From the NCBI GenBank assembly GCA_964370835.1, contig CAYJLO010000004.1, positions 1 to 64,000 of the forward strand: DNA of 64,000 nucleotides, read 5' to 3'. The notes under the pieces are model-generated. The model did not search any database. It worked only from the letters and a program-made list of their open reading frames with translations, and was not told where the DNA came from. The translations under genes and the position numbers were made by a program. This document shows positions 17,322 through 26,313 of this stretch, piece by piece (the first letter of the stretch is position 1; each line of letters starts with the position of its first letter). The stretch comes from CAYJAD01 sp964370835 (GTDB lineage: Bacteria; Desulfobacterota; Desulfovibrionia; Desulfovibrionales; Desulfovibrionaceae).

Positions 17322-17875
17322 TTGGACACTCCCAAAAGAAATTGTCATTTAAGATGAATGAACACCTTGCGTTAAAAAAAGCACATATGCAAGGATTATT
17401 TTTTATTTCTGCAAATTCTACTACTTAGAAAGCTTTTTTGAGTGATTGCTCATTCAATTTTCTGCGAGGTATCAGATTGAACAGTACACCTCTATCAATA
17501 TAAGTCTAAGATTTACTAAAAGCAAGGCTCTCTATAGAAATTAGAGTGAAAGTATTTAAGAGTGAGTTTCACTATAGTTGTTGCGACAACGGTAAAAAAA
17601 ATTTAACAATCGAATCTCTGGAACACGGCGGCAACGGGAAAATACACAGGAATGGTTCCTATTTTGTGAATTTATCTAGAGTTGTTCTATATGGGGACTT
17701 TTTATAACTATTCGTTTTTTTTATAAAAACTTCACTAATTGTTGATTTTGATGGAAAAGTAAAAAAATTTGCACTTTTTTTCTTGCCATCTTCATGCCCA
17801 TGGGGTAAATACAAAGCCAGAGGATATTTTAACTCAATTTAAGCACCTTGTGTGCATGAAGGAAGGAAGGTTACT
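17322..17875. other. Long AT-rich intergenic region upstream of the porin
   Basis: About 550 bases between two divergent genes with no coding potential on either strand. It is very AT-rich, especially 17680-17780, as is common upstream of strongly transcribed genes. The only small inverted repeat noticed is GTTGT-TGCG-ACAAC at 17577-17590. A probable promoter is given separately at 17783-17811. No riboswitch or RNA gene was recognised. Confidence 0.5.
17783..17811 (+). promoter_or_regulatory. Candidate sigma-70-type promoter of the porin gene
   Basis: TTGCCA, a 17-base spacer and TAAATA lie 65 bases before the porin start, just downstream of an AT-rich tract that could act as an UP element. 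The -10 match is only partial, so this is tentative. Confidence 0.35.
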
Positions 17876-19327
17876 ATGAAAAGAATAGCTACTTTATTAT
17901 TAACAGCAGGTCTCGTATTTGCTGGTGTTACTGGCGCTTCCGCCATTGATTTCAAAGCAAAAGGTCAATTCATCATGTCTTTTGACCTTGGCAAAACCAA
18001 CACCAACGGTGCTTACGGTTTCGACGGTAAGGATAGCTTTGAAGCTACCCAACGTATCCGTTTGGGCGTAGAAGCCATTGCTTCTGAGTCCCTTTCCGGT
18101 ACTGTGTTCTTCGAAATGGGCAACACCACTTGGGGTAAGTCTTCTGAAGGCGGCGCTCTTGGTACCGACGGTAAGATCGTTGAAGTTAAGCATGCTTACA
18201 TCGACTGGATTGTGCCTAGCACCGAATTGAAAGTACGTATGGGTCTTCAAGCTCTTGGCTTGCCTTCCTACACCACCGGTACTTCCCAAATTTTCGTACA
18301 CGACGTGGCCGCTGTTGTTCTTAACAATAAGTTCAACGACAACGTAAGCGTAACTGCTTTCTGGGCACGTCCTTTCAACGACAACTATGATGATGACAAC
18401 CAAGCTTGGGGCGATAACTCCAATAGCCTTGACAACGTAGACTCTTTTGGTCTTGTTGTGCCCATGACTTTCAACAACGTGAAAGTAACTCCTTGGGTTA
18501 TGTACACCATGGTTGGCCAAAACTACGCTCGCGACCTTGACAACCTTAAGCATACTTCTGCTTCTGACTACGAAATGGCCAATGGTCAAATGGGTACAGT
18601 AGGTTACGGCTTACTTCCAGTTGGTACAGTTGCAAACAACATGCTTGCTGGCAACCCCGGCGACTTGTTCGCTTACGGTAACGTATGGCATGCTGGTTTA
18701 ACCGGTGAAGCTAGCTTCGGCGGACCTTTCTCCTTAGCTTGGGATTTCAACTACGGTAATTCCGATTTTGGCGATGACAACTTAAGCCGTGAAGGTTTCT
18801 TGGTAAGCTTACTTGCTGAATACAAGATGGATTGGGGTACTCCTGGTTTATACGCATGGTACACCTCCGGTGATGACGACAGCACCAGAAACGGTTCTGA
18901 GCGCATGCCTATCATCTCCACCACCGGTGGCACCAACGAATTCTCCAGCTTTGCTTTCTCCGGTGCTAAATACATCGAACGCGAATGCGTAGTTGCTGAA
19001 AGCCTCGTGGGTACTTGGGGTATCGGCGCACGTATTACTGACATGAGCTTCGTGGAAGACCTTAAGCACACTTTCCGTGTGAACTACTTCCAAGGTACCA
19101 ACCATGAAGATATGGCTGCTGAAGTATCTGGTGGCTTTAACCACATTTACCTCACCACTGAAGATTGGGCTCTTGAGTTTGGCTTGACCAACACCTACAA
19201 AATCTACGACAACTTAACCTTGTCCGTAGAAGCAGCTTACATCTACTTCGACATGAATGCTGATGCATGGAGCCAAGGCGATTACGACACTTGGAACATC
19301 AACACCAGCTTCGTATACAGCTTCTAA
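17876..19327 (+). CDS. Outer-membrane homotrimeric porin, Desulfovibrio type
   Basis: A 483-residue outer-membrane beta-barrel. The signal peptide MKRIATLLLTAGLVFAGVTGASA (two stretches, residues 1-23) ends in an AxA cleavage site, and the mature protein begins IDFKAKGQFIMSFDLGK. The body is made of alternating amphipathic strands rich in Gly, Asn and Asp, and it ends in an aromatic strand with terminal Phe (SFVYSF), the outer-membrane insertion signal. Codon use is extremely biased, as expected for an abundant protein. The start at 17876 has a repeated GGAAGGAAGG ribosome site; an upstream in-frame ATG at 17852 would bury the signal peptide. It is flanked by a candidate promoter and a strong terminator, so it is a single-gene unit. 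Confidence 0.92.
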   Translation: MKRIATLLLTAGLVFAGVTGASAIDFKAKGQFIMSFDLGKTNTNGAYGFDGKDSFEATQRIRLGVEAIASESLSGTVFFEMGNTTWGKSSEGGALGTDGKIVEVKHAYIDWIVPSTELKVRMGLQALGLPSYTTGTSQIFVHDVAAVVLNNKFNDNVSVTAFWARPFNDNYDDDNQAWGDNSNSLDNVDSFGLVVPMTFNNVKVTPWVMYTMVGQNYARDLDNLKHTSASDYEMANGQMGTVGYGLLPVGTVANNMLAGNPGDLFAYGNVWHAGLTGEASFGGPFSLAWDFNYGNSDFGDDNLSREGFLVSLLAEYKMDWGTPGLYAWYTSGDDDSTRNGSERMPIISTTGGTNEFSSFAFSGAKYIERECVVAESLVGTWGIGARITDMSFVEDLKHTFRVNYFQGTNHEDMAAEVSGGFNHIYLTTEDWALEFGLTNTYKIYDNLTLSVEAAYIYFDMNADAWSQGDYDTWNINTSFVYSF

Positions 19328-19349
19328 TCACATTATTGTGGTGCATCTT

Positions 19350-19379
19350 GGGGAGTCCTTGTGGGCTCCCCTTTTTTTT
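19350..19379 (+). terminator. Intrinsic terminator of the porin gene
   Basis: GGGGAGTCC pairs with GGGCTCCCC (one G-T pair) across a TTGT loop and is followed by eight T residues, 23 bases after the stop. Confidence 0.93.
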
Positions 19380-19637
19380 GGCCTTAGAATGCTGTGGCAT
19401 ATGATTGGATTTTTTCGTAGGGGATAGAACATTTTCCACAAACATAGCAAAAAAACTTTCTTTAAAGGATAGGTACTTCACTGAAGATTTGCCATGAGCT
19501 TCTGTGGTGAGAGTTTAGGAGGAGAAGTGCGAGATGCTCATTGTATGAGTAGAATATGCGTTGTACGCCATAAAAAAGGGGAGAAAACTTTGCTCTACAG
19601 CAAGCTTTCTCCCCTTTAAAAAATACTACAATAATAC
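19380..19637. other. Convergent spacer between the porin and dapA
   Basis: Apart from the two terminators, no gene or RNA was recognised. The open frame here on the minus strand has no ribosome site and overlaps the porin terminator. Confidence 0.4.
19575..19619 (-). terminator. Intrinsic terminator of dapA
   Basis: AAAGGGGAGAAA and TTTCTCCCCTTT form the base of a long hairpin with additional imperfect pairing inside (TTGCT/AGCAA). On the minus strand the stem is followed by a T run. Confidence 0.9.
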
Positions 19638-20516
19638 TTAAATAAGCTGTGCTTTGCTCATGACTGCACGCAAATATTCTTTATTGCCTTCAGTCATGTT
19701 CACCATGGGCAAGCGGAAGGATTCATCCATTTTACCCATCATGGCAAGGGCTGTTTTCACAGGGCTGGGGTTGGTTTCCACAAACATGGCACGGTTCAGC
19801 GGCATGAGCTCAAAGTGTATTTGCTTGGCCTTTTCAAGTTCTCCCTGAGCATAGGCTTTGCAAAGCTGAGACATTTTAGCCGGAGCGATGTTTGATGTTA
19901 CGGAAATGACGCCGCTACCGCCCAAAGCGAGCAAGGGCAAAACAGTAAAGTCATCACCTGACAGTACGCTAAAGCCTTTGGGGCATTCTTCCAAAACATC
20001 AGAAACCTGCGTAATATTCCCTGTGGCTTCTTTGATACCCACAATATGCGAGAAGTCTTTGGCAAGGCGTCCCACGGTGGCGGGAAGCAAATTACAGCCT
20101 GTACGTCCTGGCACATTGTACAGCACAAGGGGGAAGTTCACAGCATCGGCAATGGCCTTATAATGCTGATAAAGTCCTTCTTGTGTGGGTTTGTTGTAAT
20201 AGGGGGTAATGAGTAAAGCACCATCGGCACCGGCTTCTTTGGCAAAGCGGGTGAGTCTGATGGCTTCTTCGGTATTGTTGGAGCCTGCACCGGCAAGCAC
20301 TGGCACGCGGCCTTTGGCTTGATCAATACAGATTTCAATGACTTTTTCGTGCTCTTCGTGGGATAAAGTGGCAGATTCTCCCGTGGTACCACAAGGTACG
20401 AGACCATCAATGCCTTCTTCAATTTGCCATTCAATAAAGGCGCGGTAACGTTCTTCGTCCACCGCACCTTGAGAAAATGGGGTCACTAAAGCAGTGAATG
20501 CACCAGCAAACTGCAT
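19638..20516 (-). CDS. dapA: 4-hydroxy-tetrahydrodipicolinate synthase
   Basis: Condenses pyruvate with aspartate semialdehyde, the first committed step to diaminopimelate and lysine. At 292 residues it has the family length. The N-terminal GAFTALVTPF, the substrate motif CGTTGES at residues 42-48, the catalytic tyrosine Y133 in YNVPGRTG and the Schiff-base lysine K162 in GIKEATGN are all in their usual places. The start is ATG at 20516, with TGAGGGAA upstream. Next in line upstream is hup, 66 bases away, so it may be read from the hup message or its own promoter. It ends in a clear terminator. Confidence 0.97.
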   Translation of the reverse strand: MQFAGAFTALVTPFSQGAVDEERYRAFIEWQIEEGIDGLVPCGTTGESATLSHEEHEKVIEICIDQAKGRVPVLAGAGSNNTEEAIRLTRFAKEAGADGALLITPYYNKPTQEGLYQHYKAIADAVNFPLVLYNVPGRTGCNLLPATVGRLAKDFSHIVGIKEATGNITQVSDVLEECPKGFSVLSGDDFTVLPLLALGGSGVISVTSNIAPAKMSQLCKAYAQGELEKAKQIHFELMPLNRAMFVETNPSPVKTALAMMGKMDESFRLPMVNMTEGNKEYLRAVMSKAQLI

Positions 20517-20582
20517 AAAATTCCCTCACACTGGCATAAATGTGTAAAAAACTACGCCCTTAAAAAGGGTTCGTAATGGTTA

Positions 20583-20858
20583 TTATTGATTCAAAAATTC
20601 TTTAAGTTCTTTACCAGCGCGGAAGAAGGGGAGGCGCTTAGGCTCTACGGTTACAGAATCACCAGTTTTGGGATTGCGTCCGGTATACCCTTCATATTCT
20701 TTAACTTTAAAGGAACCAAAGCCACGAATTTCTACTCTTTCGCCAGCAAGTAAAGAGTCTTTCATGCAGTCTACGAAAGTAGTTACCACAAGAGAGGCGT
20801 CTTCCATGGGTAAATTGGCTTCTTCGGCAAGGGCCTTAATAAGTTCGCTTTTGTTCAT
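20583..20858 (-). CDS. hup: HU-family DNA-binding protein
   Basis: A 91-residue histone-like protein of the HU/IHF family that bends and compacts DNA. The N-terminal helices start MNKSELIKALAEEANL. The DNA-arm region contains RGFGSFKVKEYEGYTGRNPKTG (about residues 45-66) with the proline at the arm tip used for intercalation, and it ends in the usual FRAGKELKEFLNQ helix. The GRNPKTG arm is common to HU and IHF, so it could be an IHF-type subunit instead. The start is ATG at 20858, with GGAGAT upstream. Nothing unusual. Confidence 0.93.
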   Translation of the reverse strand: MNKSELIKALAEEANLPMEDASLVVTTFVDCMKDSLLAGERVEIRGFGSFKVKEYEGYTGRNPKTGDSVTVEPKRLPFFRAGKELKEFLNQ

Positions 20859-20935
20859 ATGATCTCCAAAAAAAATAAACTAGTAGGTCGAGCTACATAT
20901 CGTAAGCTACAGAATTTTCATATAAAAGTAAATAT

Positions 20936-21739
20936 TTATTCTGTAGGAATCTGTAAAACATTTCTTTTTTCAAGTTCTTCCAGCATATTTAGGCGAATTT
21001 TTTGAATTTTTTGCGCAATATTCTGGATATCTACCCCAGCTGGAGAGCCGTGGGTACTGCTTAAAAAGGCTTTTTGTTGGCGCACGGCTTCCATAAGTTT
21101 TGGGTCAAAACGCACAGAACCAAGGAGTGTGGGCTCAATACCAAGGAATCTTTTACATGCCATTTGTAAAGTATTAAAAGCCTTCTTTTCTTCTTTGGCA
21201 TCTTCCACTTGGTTTACGATGACCATAAAGTCGCGCACGCCATGATTGCTATGCAAAATTTTCATGAGTGCATAACTGTCCGTAAGGGAGGTGGGCTCCG
21301 GCGTGATGACAACAATACGCACGGCGGCCATGGTGGCAAAAGCTTGTACCATATCGGTAATCCCTGCCCCAAGATCCATGAAGACATAGTGATATTGTCC
21401 TAGAAGGGGGTTGATTCGCTTAAGCAAAATTTCCCTTTGGTCCACATCTAGTTCCACAAGTTCTGGCATGCCTGACGCGGCGGGTAAAATATCAAGACCT
21501 GTTTCAACCTTATGAACCACATCCTTCATTTCGCAATTACCAAGTAGGGCGTCTTGCATGGTTTTTTCTGGAGTTATACCCAGTAAAACATCAAGGTTGG
21601 CAAGGCCCATGTCACAGTCCATCAGGATAGATGGAAAGTCCATGTGTTGCAAGGCGTAAGCAAGGTTTAAGGTGATGTTGGTTTTTCCCACACCGCCCTT
21701 GCCGCTCATGATGCATACACTCATAGTTGTGTTGGACAT
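20936..21739 (-). CDS. MinD/ParA-family P-loop ATPase (FlhG/YlxH-like)
   Basis: A 267-residue ATPase of the deviant-Walker type. The motif SGKGGVGKT lies at residues 12-20, the switch I region contains DCDMGLANLDVLLG near residue 42, and FMDLGAGI forms the second acidic motif near 121. FlhG-like proteins set flagellar number and placement; the sequence matches that branch better than septum-positioning MinD, because the GLANLDVLLG pattern is present and no minC or minE is nearby. The start at 21739 is preceded by GAGG, which lies across the stop of the upstream gene only one base away, so the two are translationally coupled. The longer frame to 21808 runs inside the neighbour and was rejected. 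Confidence 0.82.
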   Translation of the reverse strand: MSNTTMSVCIMSGKGGVGKTNITLNLAYALQHMDFPSILMDCDMGLANLDVLLGITPEKTMQDALLGNCEMKDVVHKVETGLDILPAASGMPELVELDVDQREILLKRINPLLGQYHYVFMDLGAGITDMVQAFATMAAVRIVVITPEPTSLTDSYALMKILHSNHGVRDFMVIVNQVEDAKEEKKAFNTLQMACKRFLGIEPTLLGSVRFDPKLMEAVRQQKAFLSSTHGSPAGVDIQNIAQKIQKIRLNMLEELEKRNVLQIPTE

Positions 21740-21740
21740 T

Positions 21741-22538
21741 TTATACCTCATCGCCGCCGCCAAAAAGGAAACGTTTCTCATGCGATAGCACAAGGGTTCT
21801 CGTATCATCTAGGCTCTGGGCGGTTTTTTTATACATACGTAAAGGGACGTGGTCTTGCAAAGCTGCTTGCAAAGCCTCACCAGCATTTTTTAATAAGCAT
21901 TGCACATTGCAGTTTTCTCTGCTTAATTCGGCAATGCCGGCATGGAGCCTAAGTTTTTGTGAGGCACATTCGTCTAAAATATTTTCCACAACACTTTGAG
22001 CTTTAAAGGGTTTGGCACTTGGCAGAATAAGAGCAAAATTTTGGGCGTCTAAAATGCCCAAAGTATCGCAAATATCACCATGCACTTGCACAGCATCGTG
22101 CAAAATATGTGTGGCTTGCTCTGTACTAACGGTGCAGGCATCGTTAAAGGTAAAGTGGGCAAAAGCTAGGGGGGTGGTGGCCCTTCTGGCGCGAATGATT
22201 TCTTTCTCCGCTTGGAGAAGAAATGGCGATGCTAGAAGCATCTGACCCACCAACTCTGAAGAGTGCATACGTTTGCCCACGGTGAGGTTGGCCATGTGTA
22301 CAAAGGCGCTCATGTCACTGAGCTCCAAAGTATACCATCCTTCAGGGAGACATTCTGCACAAATTTTTTCCCAAGCCCTAGTGTCTAAGTTTGACACTAG
22401 TTTAGCCACCACAAAGTAGGAAGGGGGAATATTTTCTCCCTTCTGCCGTGGTACAAGTTCTCGGTGTGCCTGTAAAAGCTCTTGGACAAGAGCTTCGGGG
22501 CTCACCTGAGAAGGCGTGGATGCGTTATTTTTTATCAT
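21741..22538 (-). CDS. Protein with a degenerate GGDEF-like domain
   Basis: A 265-residue protein without membrane segments. The second half looks like a GGDEF fold: RARRATTPLAFAHFTFND resembles the strand that opens the domain, and GILDAQNFALILPSA sits where active enzymes have GGDEFALxLP, so the catalytic GGDEF reads DAQNF (residues 164-168). It should not make cyclic di-GMP and may bind it or act by protein contact (inference). The first half (about residues 1-100) is not recognised. The start ATG 22538 lies inside prfB, overlapping its end by 14 bases. The stop is one base before the MinD-like start, so the three genes are closely coupled. Confidence 0.65.
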   Translation of the reverse strand: MIKNNASTPSQVSPEALVQELLQAHRELVPRQKGENIPPSYFVVAKLVSNLDTRAWEKICAECLPEGWYTLELSDMSAFVHMANLTVGKRMHSSELVGQMLLASPFLLQAEKEIIRARRATTPLAFAHFTFNDACTVSTEQATHILHDAVQVHGDICDTLGILDAQNFALILPSAKPFKAQSVVENILDECASQKLRLHAGIAELSRENCNVQCLLKNAGEALQAALQDHVPLRMYKKTAQSLDDTRTLVLSHEKRFLFGGGDEV

Positions 22539-23671
22539 GTTGGTACAAAAGGTAATCGTGTTGAAAAATATCGATGCGACCGTTGAGAACAGCGTCCACA
22601 TCGCCCATTTCAGTATTACTTCTATGGTCTTTCACTAAACGGTACGGGTGCAAGGTGTAGGTGCGAATTTGACTACCAAAGGCAATGGCCTCTTTATCGG
22701 CATATTGCGCCTGTCTTTCTGCGTCTCTTTTGCGTAATTCCAAATCATAAAGGCGTGCTCGCAAAATTTGCAAGGCCGTTTCTTTATTGTGATGTTGAGA
22801 TTTTTCGTTTTGGCACTGGGCTGTAACTCCGGTGGGAATATGAGTTACACGCACAGCAGAGCTGGTGGTGTTAACACTTTGCCCTCCGGGGCCGCTGGAG
22901 CGGAAGGTGTCAAAACGTAAATCTGACTCTTTTACATCTATGTTTATATCTTGCCCTGCATCGGGAATAATGTCCACCGATGCAAAGGACGTATGTCTGC
23001 GGCCAGAGGAATCAAAGGGCGAAATGCGTATGAGTCTGTGGATGCCGCGTTCACTTTTCAAAAGGCCAAAGGCAGATGGCCCCGAGATGCGCAACGTAAC
23101 GCTTTTGATGCCGGCTTCATCGCCATTTAAAAAATCCAGCTCTTCTACCTTAAATTTATGCGAAGCCGCCCAGCGGGTGTACATGCGCAAAAGCATCTCA
23201 GCCCAATCTTGTGATTCCGTACCACCAGCACCGGGATGAATTTCTAAAATGGCGTTGAGATTATCTTCCTCGGCTGAAAGAAGCATATGCATTTCGGTGG
23301 CATCAAGCAATTGCGCAAGATTCTGTACTTGCTCTTCCAGTGAAACTAAAATTTCTTGCACTTCAGCTGAATTTTCTGCACTTTGCCCTTCTTGTTGATA
23401 GGCATCTGCAGCGAGTAAAAGCCATTCCTGTACATCGGTGTGGCTTTTTTCCAAAAAAGTGAGGCGTTCCGCTTCATCTTCCAGTCGGCGCTTTTCTTGT
23501 AAAAGAGGGGTCAAAGCCACGGGATCATTCCATGCATCGGGCTTAGCCATATGCTCTTCTATTTCTGCTAGGCGTTTTTGGCAACCAGCAAGGTCAAAGA
23601 CGCCCCCAAAGAGTTTGAAAGCGTTTGGAAAGTGCGCCACTGCGCGTGCGTAATTCAGCAAGTTGTAGCAT
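22525..23671 (-). CDS. prfB: Peptide chain release factor 2, made by programmed +1 frameshift
   Basis: Releases finished proteins at UGA and UAA codons. The long frame (from about 23595 down) has the stop-recognition SPF (in RISPFDSSG) and the catalytic GGQ (in SSGPGGQSVN). The true N-terminus is in another frame: ATG at 23671 opens a 25-codon reading, MLQLAELR...LWGRL, that ends at an in-frame TGA (23594-23596). The slippery sequence there is GGG CGT CTT TGA C, the classic autoregulatory site, so translation shifts +1 and continues into GAC. The joined product is about 381 residues. The usual Shine-Dalgarno-like stimulator is supplied by the GGGGG run just before CTT. The 3' end overlaps the degenerate GGDEF gene. 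Confidence 0.95.
23593..23608 (-). promoter_or_regulatory. Programmed +1 frameshift site of prfB
   Basis: On the minus strand the site reads TGG GGG CGT CTT TGA C. CTT is the slippery codon and TGA the stop that RF2 itself reads; the G run acts as internal Shine-Dalgarno. Low RF2 lets ribosomes slip, raising RF2 synthesis. Confidence 0.95.
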
Positions 23672-23700
23672 AAGTATATGGGGGTTAAAGTGTATACAAA

Positions 23701-25377
23701 TTATATGATATGGCGGCGTTCATCATTATAGGCCGAACCCAAACTAAGGGCACCAATAAGAAGCATAATCCAAGGCAAGAAAGGGAACAAAGTATGAAAA
23801 AGAGTTAGGTTCTCACGTGTATATGCTTCACCTGTGAGGCTTTGAGCTTTAAACTGCCCGCCTCGCATGACAACTTCTCCACGGGGATTAATGATGGCCG
23901 AAATGCCGGTGTTGGTATTACGTATGAGCCAGCGTCCTTGCTCCACAGCACGCATGGTTGTGAGGTGCAAATGCTGCAAAGGTGCGGCGGAATCACCAAA
24001 CCAGCCATCATTACTTATGTTCACCAGCACATTGGCTCCGAGGCTCACGCGCCTATGTGCAAGTTCAGGGAATATCCCCTCATAACAGATGAGCACGCCA
24101 AGAGCAAGGCTTATGGCATGATCAGGGTCGCCAAAGGCGATATTTTTAAGCGGATTTTCCTGTGTACCTGCACTGAAAGCTCCAATGCTTTGCAAAAGAC
24201 CTTCCAAAAAGTTAAGTTGTAGCCACGGGGGTACATATTCGCCGAAAGGCACCAGATGTACTTTGTCGTAATAGCCCAATAATGTAGTGTTTTCCGATAT
24301 GGAATAGGCTCTGTTAAAGGGAACGTTTTTCCCTTTTTCATTGATATTCACCGCCGGAGCTCCTACCAAGAGAGGTGTATGGGCTTTGGCAATGAATTGT
24401 AAGAGCTGGCGCCCCAGTAAAGGATGACGCTCTATATAAAAAGGCATGGCTGTTTCTGGCCAAATGAGCAAAGGCTGTGCCTGTGGGGATGTCTTGCGTA
24501 CATCCAGGAGGGCTTGTTGACTAAGCCCTGTGTAAATTTCCAAGGTTTTCTGCTGTACTTCTTTGTCCCACTTTATATTTTGATCTACATTACCTTCCAC
24601 CATGATCACCGGAAAGGCTTTTTGTGGTTCTTGTCTGTTTTGCTCAAGGCCATAAAAACCGTAGCCCACAAGGATAAGGCAAATCCCCATGCCCATGCTC
24701 AGATACAGTTGCCGCTGCCGCGCAAGAAGATTTCTTTGTAGACCTTGCGCAAGACATAAGCTCAGCAAGACAAAAATGGCCGAAAGCCCGTAACCTCCCA
24801 CCACATTGGCCCCTTGAATGAAGAGCGGATAGGGAGCCATGGATGATGAAAGGCTAAGCCACGGAAAGCCAGTAAAGGCCACATTGCGAAGCAATTCTAA
24901 AAAATACCACAGGCAACTGAGGGTTAATATTTGTCGCACTGGAGCATGGGGAATGAGGCGTTGTATGTGGTAAGAGGCCAGTGTGGAGAGGCCGCCATAA
25001 AGGCCCACATAGGCACCCATGGCCATGGCGCATGGTATGGCTAAAGCCCAAGGCAATTCCCCCACATTTTTAATGGGTATGGCGAGCCAATATAAGGCGG
25101 CAAAAGAACCCACAAGCCCCGTGAGCCAACCGCGTCGTAATGCTTCAGTGGCATGGGGGGCCTTGAACCCTAAAAGGGTCAAGGCCACGGGATAAAGTAG
25201 GGCAAAAAAAGGCAATTGAAGAAGAGCATTGGGAAATCCCAACCATAACCCTGCACCGCCCATGAGCACAAGTCCCAAGGGAAAGGCTGTGGCAGAAGAA
25301 GGGGATAGCCATGATATTAGGCGCGAAAAAAGACTTGGCGCCACGTGAGGAACCAAGGGTTTTGTTGGGGTGGGCAT
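23701..25377 (-). CDS. lnt: Apolipoprotein N-acyltransferase
   Basis: Adds the third acyl chain to the N-terminal cysteine of lipoproteins, an essential step in Gram-negative bacteria. The 558 residues comprise about six N-terminal membrane helices (to roughly residue 230), a periplasmic nitrilase-fold domain and a final membrane helix. The catalytic triad is visible: E308 in WPETAMPFY, K372 in YDKVHLVPFGEY and C431 in LICYEGIFPE, with spacing close to that of known Lnt proteins. The start is ATG at 25377 after AAAGGCTAAGGG. It directly follows the CorC-like gene (12 bp), a pairing often seen in proteobacteria, and precedes prfB by 29 bp. Confidence 0.95.
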   Translation of the reverse strand: MPTPTKPLVPHVAPSLFSRLISWLSPSSATAFPLGLVLMGGAGLWLGFPNALLQLPFFALLYPVALTLLGFKAPHATEALRRGWLTGLVGSFAALYWLAIPIKNVGELPWALAIPCAMAMGAYVGLYGGLSTLASYHIQRLIPHAPVRQILTLSCLWYFLELLRNVAFTGFPWLSLSSSMAPYPLFIQGANVVGGYGLSAIFVLLSLCLAQGLQRNLLARQRQLYLSMGMGICLILVGYGFYGLEQNRQEPQKAFPVIMVEGNVDQNIKWDKEVQQKTLEIYTGLSQQALLDVRKTSPQAQPLLIWPETAMPFYIERHPLLGRQLLQFIAKAHTPLLVGAPAVNINEKGKNVPFNRAYSISENTTLLGYYDKVHLVPFGEYVPPWLQLNFLEGLLQSIGAFSAGTQENPLKNIAFGDPDHAISLALGVLICYEGIFPELAHRRVSLGANVLVNISNDGWFGDSAAPLQHLHLTTMRAVEQGRWLIRNTNTGISAIINPRGEVVMRGGQFKAQSLTGEAYTRENLTLFHTLFPFLPWIMLLIGALSLGSAYNDERRHII

Positions 25378-25389
25378 GCCCTTAGCCTT

Positions 25390-26253
25390 TCATTGAGCGC
25401 CTTGGGAGGCTGTTGAACTTTTCTCCACCACAATGCGGCGAATAAATTTCACATCGGCTTCTTTGACCGTAAAGGTCCAGCCATCCATGCTAAACACTTC
25501 GCCCTTGGTGGGCACGTGTCCGGCTTGCAGGCTTAAGTAACCACCAATGGTATCCACTTCGTCGGAAATAAGACTAATGCCAAGTTCTTCCAAGTCTTCC
25601 AAATAGGCGCGCCCCGTGAGTTCATAGCAGGGGAGCTCCGCATTGTCGGAAAGAATCTTAATGTCTTTTTCTCTAGAAATGTCGTGCTCGTCTTCAATGT
25701 CGCCCACAATTTCTTCCAGCACATCTTCGATGGTAATCAAACCGGATGTGCCGCCATACTCATCTAAAGCAATGGCGATATGTAGTTTTTGGGTGCGAAA
25801 TTCTTGTAAAAGCTCACGAACTCCCTTGGTTTCCGGCACAAAGAAAGGCTCACGCATGATGGCATCCACCACGGTGTGTACTTCGTCAGGATTGATAAGG
25901 TCGCGCAACAAATCCTTGGCATGAAGCACACCAATAATATTGTCGCGAGTGTCGTGAAAGACGGGAATGCGCGAATGACCTGAATTCACAATGCACAGTG
26001 CAGCTTCTTTCAGTGATGTTTGGGAAGGGACACAATCAATGTCTGTGCGCGGTGTCATGACATCTTGCACTTGTAAATCATTGATGCGTAGTATGCTTAG
26101 AAGCATAGATTCTTCGTCGGCGGCAACTTCGCCGTCGGCTCTAGCTTCTAAAATGGCCTTTTCTAAAGATTCTGCATCATCGCCACGGCCAAAAAGTTTA
26201 CCTAGCCGTGACCAGAGTGTACTGTCGGAACCTCCGTCCAAGCGATCCTCCAA
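25390..26253 (-). CDS. CorC/HlyC-type protein with paired CBS domains
   Basis: A 287-residue soluble protein. An N-terminal acidic segment leads to two CBS domains (DVMTPRTDIDCV at about residue 63, then ALDEYGGTSGLITIEDVLEEIVGDI near 163), followed by the CorC/HlyC transporter-associated domain (about 205-275). Such proteins bind nucleotides and are linked to magnesium/cobalt efflux and to membrane lipid defects. The N-terminal membrane domain (DUF21) of longer relatives is absent, as usual for CorC. The start shown is TTG at 26253; GGAGGA overlaps that codon region, so a TTG at 26241 is an alternative. It sits just before lnt, its common neighbour. Confidence 0.85.
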   Translation of the reverse strand: MEDRLDGGSDSTLWSRLGKLFGRGDDAESLEKAILEARADGEVAADEESMLLSILRINDLQVQDVMTPRTDIDCVPSQTSLKEAALCIVNSGHSRIPVFHDTRDNIIGVLHAKDLLRDLINPDEVHTVVDAIMREPFFVPETKGVRELLQEFRTQKLHIAIALDEYGGTSGLITIEDVLEEIVGDIEDEHDISREKDIKILSDNAELPCYELTGRAYLEDLEELGISLISDEVDTIGGYLSLQAGHVPTKGEVFSMDGWTFTVKEADVKFIRRIVVEKSSTASQGAQ

Positions 26254-26313
26254 GGTTAATGTTGTTACAGTTTATGACCTACAAAATATGCAATAAAGAT
26301 GAAAAAAATTCTA

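Noticed and set aside
23596..23661. An N-terminal extension of RF2 starting MLNYARAVA in the downstream frame
   Set aside because: The conserved N-terminus MLQLAELR and the CTT TGA C shift site are in the other frame, so this reading is an artefact.
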